A stretch of 64,000 nt of DNA. It comes from Eucommia ulmoides (lineage: Eukaryota > Streptophyta > Magnoliopsida > Garryales > Eucommiaceae). Positions within the stretch are counted from its first letter, which is position 1. Each line of letters starts with the position of its first letter. Shown one piece after another: positions 35,437-47,769 of the stretch. Where the stretch lies: positions 8,527,546 to 8,591,545 of the forward strand of contig CM028334.1 of assembly GCA_016647705.1 (NCBI GenBank). The letters are read 5' to 3'. The position numbers and the translations under genes are program-made. Below the pieces are notes generated by a model that was not told the DNA's origin, did no database searches, and saw only the letters and a list, made by a program, of their open reading frames with translations.

Positions 35437-36099
35437 TAAGGATGTCAATGGACCAGTTTCGGTTCGGTTTCATACAAAATCAAAATCAAACCCATTAGAC
35501 ATATATAAAATTAAAATCAAAACCAAAACTGTCGGTTATTTTCAAACGGTTTTAAAACTGGACATTTAATTTTAACTAAAACTGTGAAACTGCAAAACGT
35601 TTAAGATTTTTAAATTTTATAAATCAAAAATCAAAATCAAAATTGCGGACCATTAGTTCTTATATATCAACAAAAATATAACTAAAATATAAAACATAAA
35701 TTCCAAAAACAAAAATCAAATCACAAAACTATTAATTGTTACAATAAACGTTCCTAATGAAAATAAAATATAACAATAAAATCATAGATAATAGTCACAG
35801 TGAAGTGATGAGAAAAGAGCAAGAGAAGAGGCAAGAAGTAGAAACATGAGCACTTGATCGACCAAGTAAACAAATGAATTACAATCCTTGCAGCCGTGTA
35901 TATATATATATCGGTTACACATTTTGGTTCGCGGGTTACACGGTTAGGTTACGCGATTATTATTCCAAAACCAAAACCGCATCGGTTGCTAAATTTAAAA
36001 CCAAAATCACGACCAAAACCATTTAGTAGGTTTTAAATCAGACTGCTCGGTTCAGTTTCTTGCGGTTACCCATCGATTCGATTTTAATTGTCATCCCTA
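35437..36099. mobile_element. hAT-like MITE with ACAATTGT duplication
   Basis: The 663-bp element has ends TAAGGATGTCAATGG and, reversed, TAGGGATGACAATTA, and a perfect 8-bp target duplication ACAATTGT at 35429-35436 and 36100-36107. The interior has repeated 'caaaatcaaaa' and 'cggtt' words and no transposase. Confidence 0.85.
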
Positions 36100-36107
36100 A
36101 CAATTGT

Positions 36108-36551
36108 TTCCATAATTACTTATTTAAATTTGGGAATCAAAATGTGCTGAGTCGTGATTTAAAAAATCCGTTTTGGGTTTTGCAATTTCTCACACACATT
36201 TCAAAACGCTTCCGGCGGTAGAAGATTATTTTTTTTCTAACTTGATGAATTGAAAAAAAGAAAAAGAGCCTATGGTAAATCTTGTTTCTGTTGTCCAATT
36301 ATATGATTGTGGTTATTCAATTTTTTTATTTTTATTTTTATATTTTGTCATGTACAAGATCCGAAATTCGAGAAGTTGATTGAGACAAACCGTAGGCAAG
36401 TGGACTATATATATTGAACTTACTAAGAGTACCGAGTGTCGCAACTTCCAGTGTTGACTTGTCGTCTATTCATTTGAGTTCCTCTCCTTCTAGTTTTTGT
36501 TTATGACATTCTTGTCTTGATCATGTTTCATCATCTCATTTAAAGTACTTA
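36108..36551. other. Intergenic DNA, nothing recognised
   Basis: AT-rich sequence with no supported gene or repeat boundary. Confidence 0.35.
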
Positions 36552-37416
36552 CACTACGTTTGGTCCGCTGGAATAGAATGAAATGAGTGTGGTATTGGAA
36601 TGGAATGACCATTGCCATTCCTATGTTTGGTGATAAATGGGATTAAACATGGTATTGAAATGGGTATTATCATTCCTACGTTTGGTTACAAAAACAAAAA
36701 CAGAAATCTGGGAACAAAAACAAAAACAGAAACATGGAACGAAAACAAAAAAATAGGAACAAAATCTAGGAACAAAAACAAAAACAGAAATATGAGAACA
36801 AAAACAAAAACAGAAATCTGGGAACAAAAATAGAAATCGGGAAGAAAAACGGAAAACAAAAATTTGGGAACAAAAATAGAAATCTGGGAACAAAAACAAA
36901 AACCAAAATCTAGGAACATATTTCTGTTTTTGTTCCCAAATTTCTGTTTTTGTTTTGTTCCTAGATTTTTGTTTTTGTTCTCATATTTCTGTTTTTCTTC
37001 TCAATTTTTGTTTTTGTTTTTGTTTTGTTCCCAGATTTCTGTTTTTATTTTTGTTCCTAGATTTTGTTCCCATTTTTTTGTTTTCGTTCTATGTTTTCTG
37101 GGAACAAAAATATAAAAGTAATACCACCATATTTTTGTTTTTGTTCCCAAAATTTTATTTCCTATTGTGAAAAATACGAAAATACAAGTATAGATCATTC
37201 TTCTTACCTAATATTTTATTTCATTTGGAATTAGGCAATCTCGGGATTACCTAATACCTCATTTCACTTGGGATTGACTAATCCTAAGAATTGTGGGATT
37301 AGTCATTACTTAAGAATGAGAATGAAAATCAATCCCACCAACCAAACATAGGAATGGAATGACCATTCCAATGGTCATTCCAATCCCATCCTGAATCCCG
37401 CGTACTAAACGCCACC
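36552..37416. mobile_element. Harbinger/Tourist-like element with a long minisatellite hairpin
   Basis: It is flanked by TTA at 36549-36551 and 37417-37419, with partly matching inverted ends (CGTTTGGTCCGC near the left end and, reversed, CGTTTAGTACGC near the right). Subterminal 'ggaatggaatgaccatt' words are present at both ends. The centre, about 36690-37110, is a giant hairpin. The left arm repeats a unit of about 26 bp (GGAACAAAAACAAAAACAGA plus ATCT) and the right arm carries its complement in mirrored order. Overlapping open frames on both strands (Phe/Leu-rich or Lys/Asn-rich) are products of the repeat. Confidence 0.65.
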
Positions 37417-39300
37417 TTAGTGTCTATAAGAGTATTAGAAAATGTGTCAACTTGTGATATTTCTGATTATAGTAGTTGTAAATTGGCAAAATTCTATGCT
37501 TTACCTTTTAATCAAAGTATTTCTTTTTCTCTTATACCATTTGATATGCTTCACTCTAATGTGCGAGGACCTTCTTCGATTGCTACAAAAAGGAAAGTCT
37601 AGATTTATGTTTCTTTCATTAATGATTACACTCGATATTTTTGGGTTTATCTTATGAAACGTCATTCTAAATTCTTTGGTATTTTTCAAACGTTTCGAAC
37701 TCTTGTTAAGACCTAATATTTTGTTGTTATCAAATGCTTTAGATGTAATTTGGGTGGAGAATACCCTAATTCTTTATGTGACTTACTTGCTTTAGAACAG
37801 TTAACCAAACCTTGTGTACTAATACTCCCGAGTAAAATGGAGTTGTTGAAAGGAAACATTTGCACATTGTTAAAATTACTTATTCCCTCTTACTGTCTAC
37901 CTCTATTCCTAGTGCATTTTGGGGAGAAACAATCCTTACATCCGTGAATATAATTAATAAGATCTCATCCTCTCATTCTTCAAATCTGTCTCTATTTAAA
38001 AAATTGTATGGTCTTGCTCCAAAGGATTTCTCCTTAAGAATATTTGGATGTACTTGTTTTGTTCTTTGACCAAGTGTAGAGCGTAGTAAGTTATCTTTTC
38101 ATACTATCATTTGTGTCTTTCAAGATTATGGTAAGAGATAAAAGAGATATCGTTGTTTTAATCTAATTGCACAAAAACTATGTCTCATCATGTTGTGTTT
38201 CTTAAGCATATACATTTCTTCTCTATTCCTGCAAGTACACACAATTTGACCAAATCTGATCTCATTTCCATTAATCATTTCTCTGATGATACATATAGTT
38301 TATTTCTTCAAAACTTATGCACTACAGACATTGACCCACCTTCTGCTTCTTGACCTTATGTTCCTATTCCACCTTTTCATCTATATTATTCTCGCATGGT
38401 TCACACTATTAGTTCTGCAGGTACTTGTGCTTCTAGTGTTTCCTCCCCTCCAACGGTTGACTAAACACTTTCTTAGATTATCGATCCACTTCCTCGTTAT
38501 CTTCAACACATTTTTAGGTCTACTTATATACCAAATTTTGTTTATTCATATTATTTAAATTCTTTTGCTTCATTTTTAGCCTCTATTCACTGTCACTCTA
38601 TGCTTGTGTCTTATAAAGAGGTAGCTCTTGATTCTATTTGGCAATAGACTATGGCTGAGTAACTCTCTACTTTTCCAATTCCTACCTTATATCATACTAT
38701 TGTTGGCAGTTTGGTCTATCATACTATTACTCGTCCAAACACTGCCCACGTTGTTCACATCGTCAGTCAGTTTGTCACTTCTCCTACTATAGTTCATTGG
38801 GCTATTTTTCTTTATGTCATTTAGTATCTTCAGGGCACTCTCTTTTAAAGTCTTTTATTTCCATCAACCTCGTCTTCGGAATTACATTCCTACTGTGATA
38901 CCAATTGGTCTAGTGATCCTACAAATCGCAAGTCTGTTGTAGGATTTTATATATTCATGGGTGATTCTATTATTTTATGGAAGAACAAGAAGCAAACCAA
39001 TGTTTCTAATTTTTTCATGGAAGTTGAGTATCATACAATGGCATCCACTACTACCGATGTAGTTTGGTTGCATTGGTTACTTGTAGATATAAGTGTTTCT
39101 CTTTCTCGTCTAACTCCCATGTATTATGATAATAAGAGTGCTATTCAGATTGCTCACAACTGACTTTTTCATGAACAAACTAAGCACATTGAGATTGATT
39201 GTCATCTCATTCGTTATCACCTTCAGGATGATACCATTACTTTCCTTTTTCTTGTCATCCTCTATGCAAATTGCCAACTTATTTACCAATTTGTATTTTA
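37417..39300 (+). pseudogene. Ty1/copia pol remnant with reverse transcriptase deleted
   Basis: It starts inside gag-pre-integrase ('CDISDYSSCKLAKFYALPF'), then integrase in shifted frames ('FINDYTRYFWVYLMK', 'GGEYPNSLCDLLA', 'LRIFGCTCFV'). The reverse transcriptase begins ('YKEVALDSIWQ' near 38618) but jumps at about 38685 to the RNase H end ('GSLVYHTITRPNTAHVV', 'WSSDPTNRKSVVGFYIFMG', 'IEIDCHLIRYHLQ'), so roughly the whole palm domain is lost. gag and protease are absent on the left, where the Harbinger-like element abuts. Confidence 0.75.
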
Positions 39301-39359
39301 TTTTGCAATTTTGTTTTTTGATAGGACCTAAGGCATAACCACTCATTCTAAAACTAGTT

Positions 39360-39680
39360 AGTGTTAGAAAATGTCCATACCCTGCTCTTATAGTACATTT
39401 AGTAGCACACACAAGTTCCCACGATATTCGATTACAACTCGACCCATTCTTGGGCCTATCACCACAAAACAATTGCTGCTAAAACCCAACCAATAATCTC
39501 TCCCTTAGCAATTGCTCCCATCTGGCCTTTTACTACAAGGCAATTGCTACAAAAATTTGGCCAACAATCTTCCTCTCAGCATTTGCTCTCTCCAGGAAAT
39601 GAACCTGTGATATTGTTTTTGATACCACTTGTAAAGATCAATGATTAACATAGAGTCTGAAAAGAAAAGAGAAAAGATAT
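39360..39680 (-). mobile_element. Copia LTR end, primer site and leader fragment
   Basis: On the - strand an LTR tail 'gactctatgttaatcattga' ends TTTACA and is followed by a primer-binding TGGTATCA at about 39614-39621. The tail matches the one at 51916-51960. The leader to 39370 has two diverged units of about 71 bp built on 'agcaattg' and 'gattgttgg...ttttgtagcaattg'. It is fused directly to protease sequence of the next element (39690 and up), so a deletion joined two related copies. Confidence 0.5.
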
Positions 39681-39689
39681 GTGATTAAT

Positions 39690-40083
39690 CGAGGAATCAC
39701 AACAGAACCAATGCATGCTAATGATATCGGAGTACCATCAACAATCATAATATAAGCGAATAACGCAAGATTTAAATAAATACATGATGACAAGTCATGT
39801 GACATATGATGAGAGACTCCATAATCTATGACCCATATAGAGAAAGACATACCTGAAGAATTAGGGGGCAACAAACCTACTAAAGAAGCGACGGACATAA
39901 CATGTGCATATGTGGAAAGAAACTTCTGAAATTGCTTAGTAACAACGACCATTGTAGGATTATAAGATGCTGGGCCTCCAAAGCCAAACGAATCAAATGA
40001 AAGTACAGTTTCTACAATGTTAAGGTTGTTTTTGAGATTGATTATCAGATTTTCACGAGGCGACGATTGTTGTTGTTGTTGTT
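39690..40083 (-). pseudogene. Copia host element: end of gag and protease
   Basis: On the - strand this continues the frame at 49530-50283 across the SIRE-like insertion: a poly-Gln tract, 'SSPREN', 'FGFGGPASYNP', then 'SFSIWVIDYGVSHHMS' (copia protease, normally D-S/T-G; here D-Y-G) and 'IVDGTPISLACIGSVVIP'. It ends abruptly at about 39685 in an LTR fragment. It is inactive. Confidence 0.7.
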
Positions 40084-40135
40084 GTTGTTGGATAGTTATA
40101 AAAAAATTTAAATAATTTAAATCTTTCAATACTTA

Positions 40136-41798
40136 TGACACACCTCACCACGGACACTCGTCACCATCGGGCCGGCATGACGTCGACGTGATATCACTTG
40201 ACTATCCAACTTAACTACGGCAATATACAAACTTTCATCTACACGTCATATATATATAATAACTTCATACTATAGGGATACATTTGTCCCAAAAATAGAA
40301 ACAATAAATAGAATTCATGAACCTCCCTTAGGTTTATCTTCTGACAGCTCATCTCAAATTTCTCTCGTATGACTCCAATGCCTGACCCGCGTAACTCTAA
40401 CTAGTGTCAGTAGGAGACCAACTGACTCCTATCTACTCATCCTGCGAGTGTATTGTCTTCTTAGTAAAACCATCTTTAAGAATAAAAATTCATTCTACAA
40501 CATCTAAATGGATCAAGCGTAAGTATATAAACAACACGTAGCTAGTAAAATTCTCCATAATATAAGCAGTGAAAATAAACCAATAAGTATATGTTCCATT
40601 CAAACCCATCTAGTATAAAATAATACCATTCACCATAATAAATAATAAATCACCCGATATAAGTAAAACACCACATCTCAAAACACCACTCCACCACAAC
40701 ACACACTGGTCAGCCATAGTGATCGTTTTAACCTCACGATCGGGAGTTGCAACGGTACCGTACCACCCGTAGGATATGCCTTCCTACGAACACCCATCAC
40801 TTTGCCGAAACGAATAATCACTGCGCAGTATAACGTCTAACATCACTCTGCCGAAGTAGATAAACATCACTCCGCCGAAGCGGATAACATCACTCTGCCG
40901 AAACAGATAAACACCACTCTACGGAAGTAGATAAATACTATGGTATCGTAAAATTAATACCATCACTCTGCCGAAGTAGATAAATACTATAGCATCGTCA
41001 AATCAATAACGTCATCATCAAATCACAAATCAATAACATCGTCTAATCAATATCGTCAAATCTCAAATATCACCCTCTATTTTCAAAACCGATTTTAATC
41101 CAAAATCATATTTTTCACTTTCTTTTAAAAAAACGTCTGATTTCACCAAAACCATTTTTCTACTCTTTATTTTTAAAAAATCAGATATTTTTCACTCTCT
41201 TTTAAAACCACCGAATCCAACGAAAATCATTTTCAACTTTCTTTTAAAATCAACATAATTCGACAAAAATCCATTTCACCAACTCACCCAAAAACCTGCT
41301 TGATCCACATAATTTTAAAACCATCTAGTTTAAGTAAAACCATTTTACACGCATATATATATATATTAAAAATAGTTTGGTAAGAAAGCAGTACACTCAC
41401 CTGGTGATCTGTTTCGAAAAGCTTTTATCGACTATACTCTACCGCTAATCCGGTGTCTGCGAAGATATTAGTGACATGGTTTAATTAATATTTTAGATAA
41501 AAATAAACTAATCATGCAAATGCAGACCCTACATTCCGTATTTTCTCATTTCCAACATTTTATTTATGAAAATTGTTATTCGGTTAATTTAATTCCGTTA
41601 AAAAATTTATTGCATAAAATTTAGTAATACGAAAAGTCCCAAATTTATTATTCCAATTACTAAATTTTGATAGTAGAATTTAATTTAATAAGACTAAAAT
41701 AAACTTAACGAAAAACATTACCCGTTCCGAATTGTTCACGGTTCGCAAGATGGATTTTGAATTTTGTTGGGGTTATTTGTGTAATTTCTCCCCCCCCT

Positions 41799-41842
<44 letters not shown>

Positions 41843-42817
41843 CCTTCTCCTCTTCTTCTTTCTTTTTCTTTTTCTTCTTTTCTTCTATAGCTCGTTCCTG
41901 TTTTCTGTTCGCTGAGCATCACCACCGATCAACACCCTCACACCGCCGGCCACCAACCAACCAACCTCACACACGCCTAACTGACGACCGAACAACATAC
42001 ATACACCCACCATATACCAATGCCCAACGACCAAACGATCGATCACACATACACACACACACACGTCCGATCCACTCCACACGCTCACAGCAGCAGCTGA
42101 ACCACACACCCACTCACACACATAACCGATCAGAACAGCGCCGATCACACACCGCCGGCCTGCACACACACACACCTGACAATGGTGATGTTGCGACGGC
42201 AACGCTCATACACCCACAACTCAAGTTGAATGATGGACTAAATGACGGACAAAACGTACAACCACACAAATCAGACTGAACGGACGGCCACCACCTACGT
42301 CGACCGGACTATCATCGACCCTTTCTCTCTCTTCGTTTTTTGTTTCTATTTTGGGACTCGCCGCCGACCGACCTTGCTCCAATCATGCCACACATCCACA
42401 AAAACGGAACACCCACGATGCCAAATGGAACACACACCCAAAACCGAAACCCACCTTCTCTCTCTCTAACTCTCCGGCCGGCAACACCCACCGCCGGCGA
42501 CGTCACACAACCAACCTACCGTTGGAGAAATTTGAAAGACAGCAGCACCCAAAACCCACATTGGCGGACTCTCTCTATCTCTCCCGCTCCTTCTCTCTCT
42601 CTTCTTCTTCGCGAATCTTCTTCTCTTTCTCTCGATTGTCTGGATTCTTCTTCTTTTTTTCCCCAGTAATTGATTTGAAATGCATGCATTTGTATTTATA
42701 CGCATGAATTTAGTGGTATACTCCTTATCCCTCGCGTTGCCACGTCGCCGGTCTCTCTCTGTTTCTGCCTCCGGTTCTCACTGCACACATACACTATATG
42801 CATATATGTGTGTGTGT

Positions 42818-42857
<40 letters not shown>

Positions 42858-43118
42858 TTAAATTACTCTTTTTTCCCCTAATTCTCTAACTCTTTTTTTT
42901 TTTTTAGTTCAAATTAACACTTATAAGTTTCTAAAATTGAAATTTCACCCTTAACATTTTCAATTTTTAGATTTTACTTGACAATTTTCATTCCATGTTG
43001 CAATTTGACCCAAATATTTTTAATTTGATTTTTAATTAACATCAATTTTACCCCGAAATTTTCTAAATGCTCTAACATGAAATTTAAAAGGGCGTACGTG
43101 CTAAATCGAGGTCTTACA
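40136..43118 (-). mobile_element. Solo LTR of family T (copy 2)
   Basis: The solo LTR is 2983 bp, reading TGTAAGACCTCG on the - strand from 43118 and ending GGTGTGTCA at 40136. Flanks ACTTA (40131-40135) and ATTTA (43119-43123) match at 4 of 5 bases. The undisturbed target is present at 14159-16446, where the two flanks are contiguous. Inside are a 24-bp minisatellite (40841-40985), 'catatatatatata' tracts, a run of about 40 T (41803-41842), CA-rich DNA and a poly(A) run (42823-42854). No internal coding region lies next to it. Confidence 0.8.
40797..40990. repeat. 24-bp minisatellite inside the solo LTR
   Basis: The unit 'catcactctgccgaagtagataaa' recurs at 40841, 40865, 40888, 40912 and 40961 with point changes. 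Confidence 0.75.
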
Positions 43119-45396
43119 ATTTAATTAATCAAATAATTAATTTATCCTAAATCAATTATTATCTTTGTTACGCAACGGATAAGTGTTAAATTCTAGGTGC
43201 ATACCCAAATAAAATATAAAAAAAAAAGTAAATAATGCAGCACACCAAGATATATCCTGATTCAGCAAGTTAGCCTTACCTAATCTAGTCCCTTGAGCTC
43301 CACGGAGATTTGCAACCTCTAAACCCCTGATTCCTTTAACGGGAGGAACCAAACCCTTACAACGATTATGTTCCTAGGTTCAGAATCAACTTTTATAATT
43401 CTTTTTTCCCAGACTAACGAAAAATTCTATCTTTTTTCAGGTTAAAGACTAACTTAATTCTATTACAGGAAGATCACAACCTAATCTTTTTAACGGGCTA
43501 AAGGTCAAACCTCACCACACTCACAAATATCCTTTTCTCAAGTAAGGATTGAACATTTACAATTCACTCAAAAATAATTCAATTTCAAGAAAAATTAAAA
43601 TCTAAATTCTTTTCAAGGGAAAAGAATAGCCTAATATTTTTATACCATAGGTAAAGATCAAACCTCAACTTTTTTCCCAGAAAAGATTGAAACCCTAGGT
43701 ATTCTGACTAAACACCGACCCAATTGTATCTAATCCACTCAAATTCACAAATACAAAAAATTATGAGTTTTTTCTCACTCGAAACTTCTACCACCTCAAA
43801 ACAGTTCTACTCAATTAATGTACTAAGTGATAAAATTAAAGTGAGACAATTTAATATCTGATTATAAATAAGTGTGGGTAGCAAAAAATTAAGCACGTAA
43901 TCAGATAAGATTACAAAATCGTTTTAATTTTTTTTATGCTCTTAAGTTAGAAAACAAATTTTCAACAATCTTAAATTCAAGTAATCAACAATAATATGAA
44001 ATCAAATTTAAGAATATTAACTTGGAAATATCTCACCAAGAAAACACCTAAATATAAAAACAAGATTGCAAAACAATATAGATTGATTACTCCAATTCCT
44101 TTGATCGCAAAAATTCTCTCTCAAAATAATCTCAGCAGAATGATAACTCTCATAATAGCGTTGGAATTTATATTTCTTGATATTTTTGTGATCTAAATTC
44201 GCATGTCTATTTAAACAGATTTAAAACAAGCCCTCCAATACTAGTTTTCAAATTATATGCCTTTAAAAGGCACCTATAGACCTTATATATCATATATATT
44301 CAATTTTGGTGTATTTCATTTAAAAATAGCTTTTAAATATCTCAATTAAATCCATAAAATATTTCTTAAACATCAATCACAAAAAGAGCAAGTATTAAGT
44401 TGCTAAAATTGGGAGAATCTTTAATTATATGTACCAAATCAATAAAGATATCAAAATAGATCTGCCATATCTTTAGTAGTTTCAAATCCCCTGAAATACT
44501 CCATTGGAATCGTCAAAAATGGTTAGTAACAGCTAGTTTTTTTACCAAAATCTTAAAATCCTCGAAATCTCAACCAAAACTGTCAGTTGAGTGAACCCTA
44601 CCCAGTTAGTTGACTAATTGATTCAGCATGTAAGCCATACCAAACCTATACAGGCAGTCGGTTGACTGAGCCTCCCACAGTCGGTTGACCAATTAATTCA
44701 GGATGATTTCCAAGCCAAACCAACGCTACAGTCAGTTGACCGATTAACCCACAATCGGTTGACCAATCGGTTCAGATAGTTTCACCTTTCATTCGCCTAC
44801 GCCCATTGGTTGACCAATCCTCTCCTGGTCGGTTGACCGATTGATGGAGGATCTCTCCAATTTTCTCTGAATCCTCATTGTTGTAATTAGTTGACCCATC
44901 CTCCTTGGATCAGTTGACCGATTGATGCAGGTTAGTCACTTTCTCACTTATTTCAGCTCCAAAACTCCATATTTAAACTCATTAACTGATTGTTTTTCTT
45001 GGTTAACTCAATTGACTCTAAAATTTAATTTTAAACATTATTCTCACTCAGGTCAATTTTTATTTTTCAATTTTACATAGGAGCATATATTTTAACACTA
45101 ATTTGGATCTTAAAATTCATCAAATCAACCACAAAAATATAATTAATTTAATAGTGTCGTGTGCGATCACAATTTAGATTACATTAAGAGTATAAAAGTT
45201 ATTGAGTTATTTTTACCTAATTTCTTCCGGATATTCAATACTATTCATTTCTTCAATGTTTATCTTTGCATCCTTGATAATTTCTTTAAGATTCAACCTT
45301 TAAATGGCACTCTTTTATTAAAACACTCAACAAACACATTAGTTCCATAAAAAAATATCAACCTTTAATTGTCTATCAAAACCTTGAGATCAACAA

Positions 45397-46171
45397 TCTC
45401 TCTCCTTTTTTATGATGACAATTAACTTTAATATTTTCTTCAAAACAAAAATGTAACCACGGTCCCCCCTAAATCTGAGGACAAGTATTTAACTCAATTA
45501 AGCACAATCATAAAGATGATTCAAATAGATATTCAACATAAGCACAAAAATCAATTTAACGATTAAGATATTCAATAAAGTACAATATGATCAATTCACC
45601 TTAGATCTATCTTTAATTAGTGCAATGCTTAGGTGAACAAATTCCTAAACATCAACTAACTCTTTTAAAGCTCAATATCTCAATTTAACATGATCTCCCT
45701 TTTGTTAAACAAATATTTTTTATTATAAATATCAAACAAATTCTCCCCCATTTGCCAAATTAATTCTCCCCCTTTGTCATCTCAAAATGTGGAGACGAGA
45801 ACCCAAAAATATCACTCTAGGCAAACATCATTATACCTAGTCATACCTAAATCTCAAATAATTTTCATAAAATGATCTTTCGCTAAATGTTTGGTAAAAA
45901 TATCGGCAAACTGATCGGAGGCATCAATATACTTAATAGTAACGTCTATTTTTCTGAATGTGATCACAAATGAAATGATATCTAATCTCTATGTGCTTAG
46001 TTCGTTAGTGCTGTATTAGATTCTTACTTAAACATAGAGCACTTGTATTATCATAATAAATCGGGACTTCCTCCATACACACTCAAAAATCATTCAATTG
46101 TTACTTAACATATAGAATTTGAGCGCAACAATTTCCAGTTGCCATGTACTCAGTCTCAGTAATAAATAAGG
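45397..46171 (-). mobile_element. SIRE-like element: non-coding DNA before the 3' LTR, and RNase H end
   Basis: It contains 'ctccccc' purine-tract-like blocks on the opposite strand (45740-45780). At about 45860-46170 it holds broken RNase H C-terminal sequence, which on the - strand reads '...YDNTSALCLSK' and 'FADIFTK'-like pieces with frame changes. Confidence 0.45.
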
Positions 46172-46990
46172 CTATAGAATTCTGTTTCTTGCTAGACCAA
46201 GAAACCAAGGCATGTTTAAAAAGTGACATAACCCGCTTGTGCTTTTCTGCTCGACTTTACATCCGACAAAATCAGCGTCAGGGTAGCTAGTTAACTTGAA
46301 GTTACTCCCCCTAGGATACCATAATCCTAGGTCACTTGTTCCTTTCAAATATCTAAAGTTTCGCTTAACCGCAGTTAAATGCGATTCTTTAGGACAAGAC
46401 TGAAATCTAGCACACAAGAAAACACTAAATATAATATCAGGTCTACTAACAGTAAGATACATCTGACAAAATTAGCGTTAGAGTAACTAGTTAACTTGAA
46501 GTTACTCTCCCTAAGATACCATAATCCTAGGTCATTTGTCCCTTTCAAATATCTAAAGTTCCGCTTAACCGCAGTTAAATGCGATTCTTTAGGACAAGAC
46601 TAAAATCTAACACACAAGAAAACACTAAACATAATATCAGGTCTACTAGCAGTAAGATACAAAAAATTACCAATCATACCTCGATACATTTTTTCATCTA
46701 CATTTTTGCCCGTATCATCTTTATCTATTTTCGTAGCTGTTGCCATGAGAGTTTTATACTCTTTAGCGCCATCCAAGTTATATTTTTTCAGCAACTCTTC
46801 AGTGTACTTGGATTGATTGATAAATCTCTTTTTTGGTTTGCTTAATTTGCAACTCAAGGAAGAAGGTCATCTCCCCATCATACTCATCTCAAATTCAACC
46901 TACATTATCTTGGCAAACTATTAGCAAAAATCCTCACTAGTAGAACCAAAGATAATATCATTCACATGTATTTTCAAATAGCTCAATATT
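46172..46990 (-). pseudogene. SIRE-like copia reverse transcriptase and RNase H remnant
   Basis: On the - strand: 'IIFGSTSE' (46955 region), 'VEFEMSMMG', 'KKRFINQSKYTEELLKKYN', 'GAKEYKTLMATATKIDKDD', 'MYRGMIGNFLYLTASRPDI', then 'QSCPKESHLTAVKRNFRYL' and 'SYPDADFVGCKVEQKSTSG'. The motif set is that of the SIRE/Maximus lineage. The part before the catalytic YVDD is gone at about 46990, and a 200-bp tandem duplication shifts the frame. Confidence 0.8.
46259..46658. repeat. Exact-period 200-bp tandem duplication in pol
   Basis: Unit 1 (46259-46458) and unit 2 (46459-46658) both open 'acat(c/t)(c/t)gacaaaat(c/t)agcg' and close 'ggtctacta(a/g)cagtaagat'. They differ at about 15 positions. As 200 is not a multiple of 3, the duplication puts the second copy in another frame. 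Confidence 0.9.
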
Positions 46991-47769
46991 TTACAATATC
47001 ATTTGCTAACATCTTTTTGAATTGAATTAGAATCATATAATTGTTAACGCACAAGAACATGAATCATATCTCAATCATAACATGCATATTAAAGATGTTA
47101 TCTCATAACATTCTAGATCCCTTCCAAAATAATAATCGATTAAAAAAAATCAGAAAATATGAAACGTATGAGAATGTCATATTATCATACATATAGCTTG
47201 GCCCTTAGTGCCTATAAAGATATCCACGTATAAAAATATTAAGTTAAACACAAATTAATATGTCATGTATATTCAAATGATCATATATATGGTATCAAAA
47301 ATAGATTAACGCGATTTCATAAAGTGATATCAACTATGTAAGCTTAAATTTATACGATTTGGCGACAGGTAAGATCAAGATTAATACTGATTTTATCAAA
47401 CATTTCTTACACAATCATGCATTATAACAAATCAAGATGCTAGTTCAAAATGCATAAAAAATCAACTCAATTCAACTTATTTGTATAAAAAAATATATGA
47501 CATGAATGACAACACATTATACAAATAATCTTACTAATATGCATATATAACAAATACCAGTGAGAGCAAAAATAGTTGATTCATTCTAAATCACTTAACA
47601 TGTTTCAATAATAAAATTCATGGATAATTCCCAATATAAGCTCATCATAAAAATATGTTAATATATTTTAATTAAATGTGATTCTCAGAATTACCATACA
47701 TTGTTTCTAAGATAACAAATAAGCACATCATTTAATATAAGTCTTAGAAACCATTACCAACTTACCTAT
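46991..47769. other. AT-rich filler inside the SIRE-like element
   Basis: No coding sequence. It stands where integrase and most of the reverse transcriptase would be expected, so it is deleted or replaced DNA. Confidence 0.4.

Larger units (their letters stand above)
40089..45396 (-). repeat. 3' LTR of the SIRE-like element, split by a solo LTR
   Basis: The LTR reads TGTTGATCTC at 45396 on the - strand, runs to 43119, and resumes at 40135-40089. Without the insert it is about 2.3 kb, as long as the related LTR at 14159-16446. It carries repeated 'cggttgacc(g/a)a' words between about 44585 and 44930. Confidence 0.7.

Noticed and set aside
36621-37198. Several overlapping open frames rich in Phe/Leu or Lys/Asn on both strands
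   Set aside because: They are translations of the mirrored minisatellite hairpin and not genes.
40841-40985. CRISPR-like regular repeats
   Set aside because: The 24-bp units are directly adjacent or irregularly spaced, have no unique spacers of constant length, and lie inside a plant LTR.
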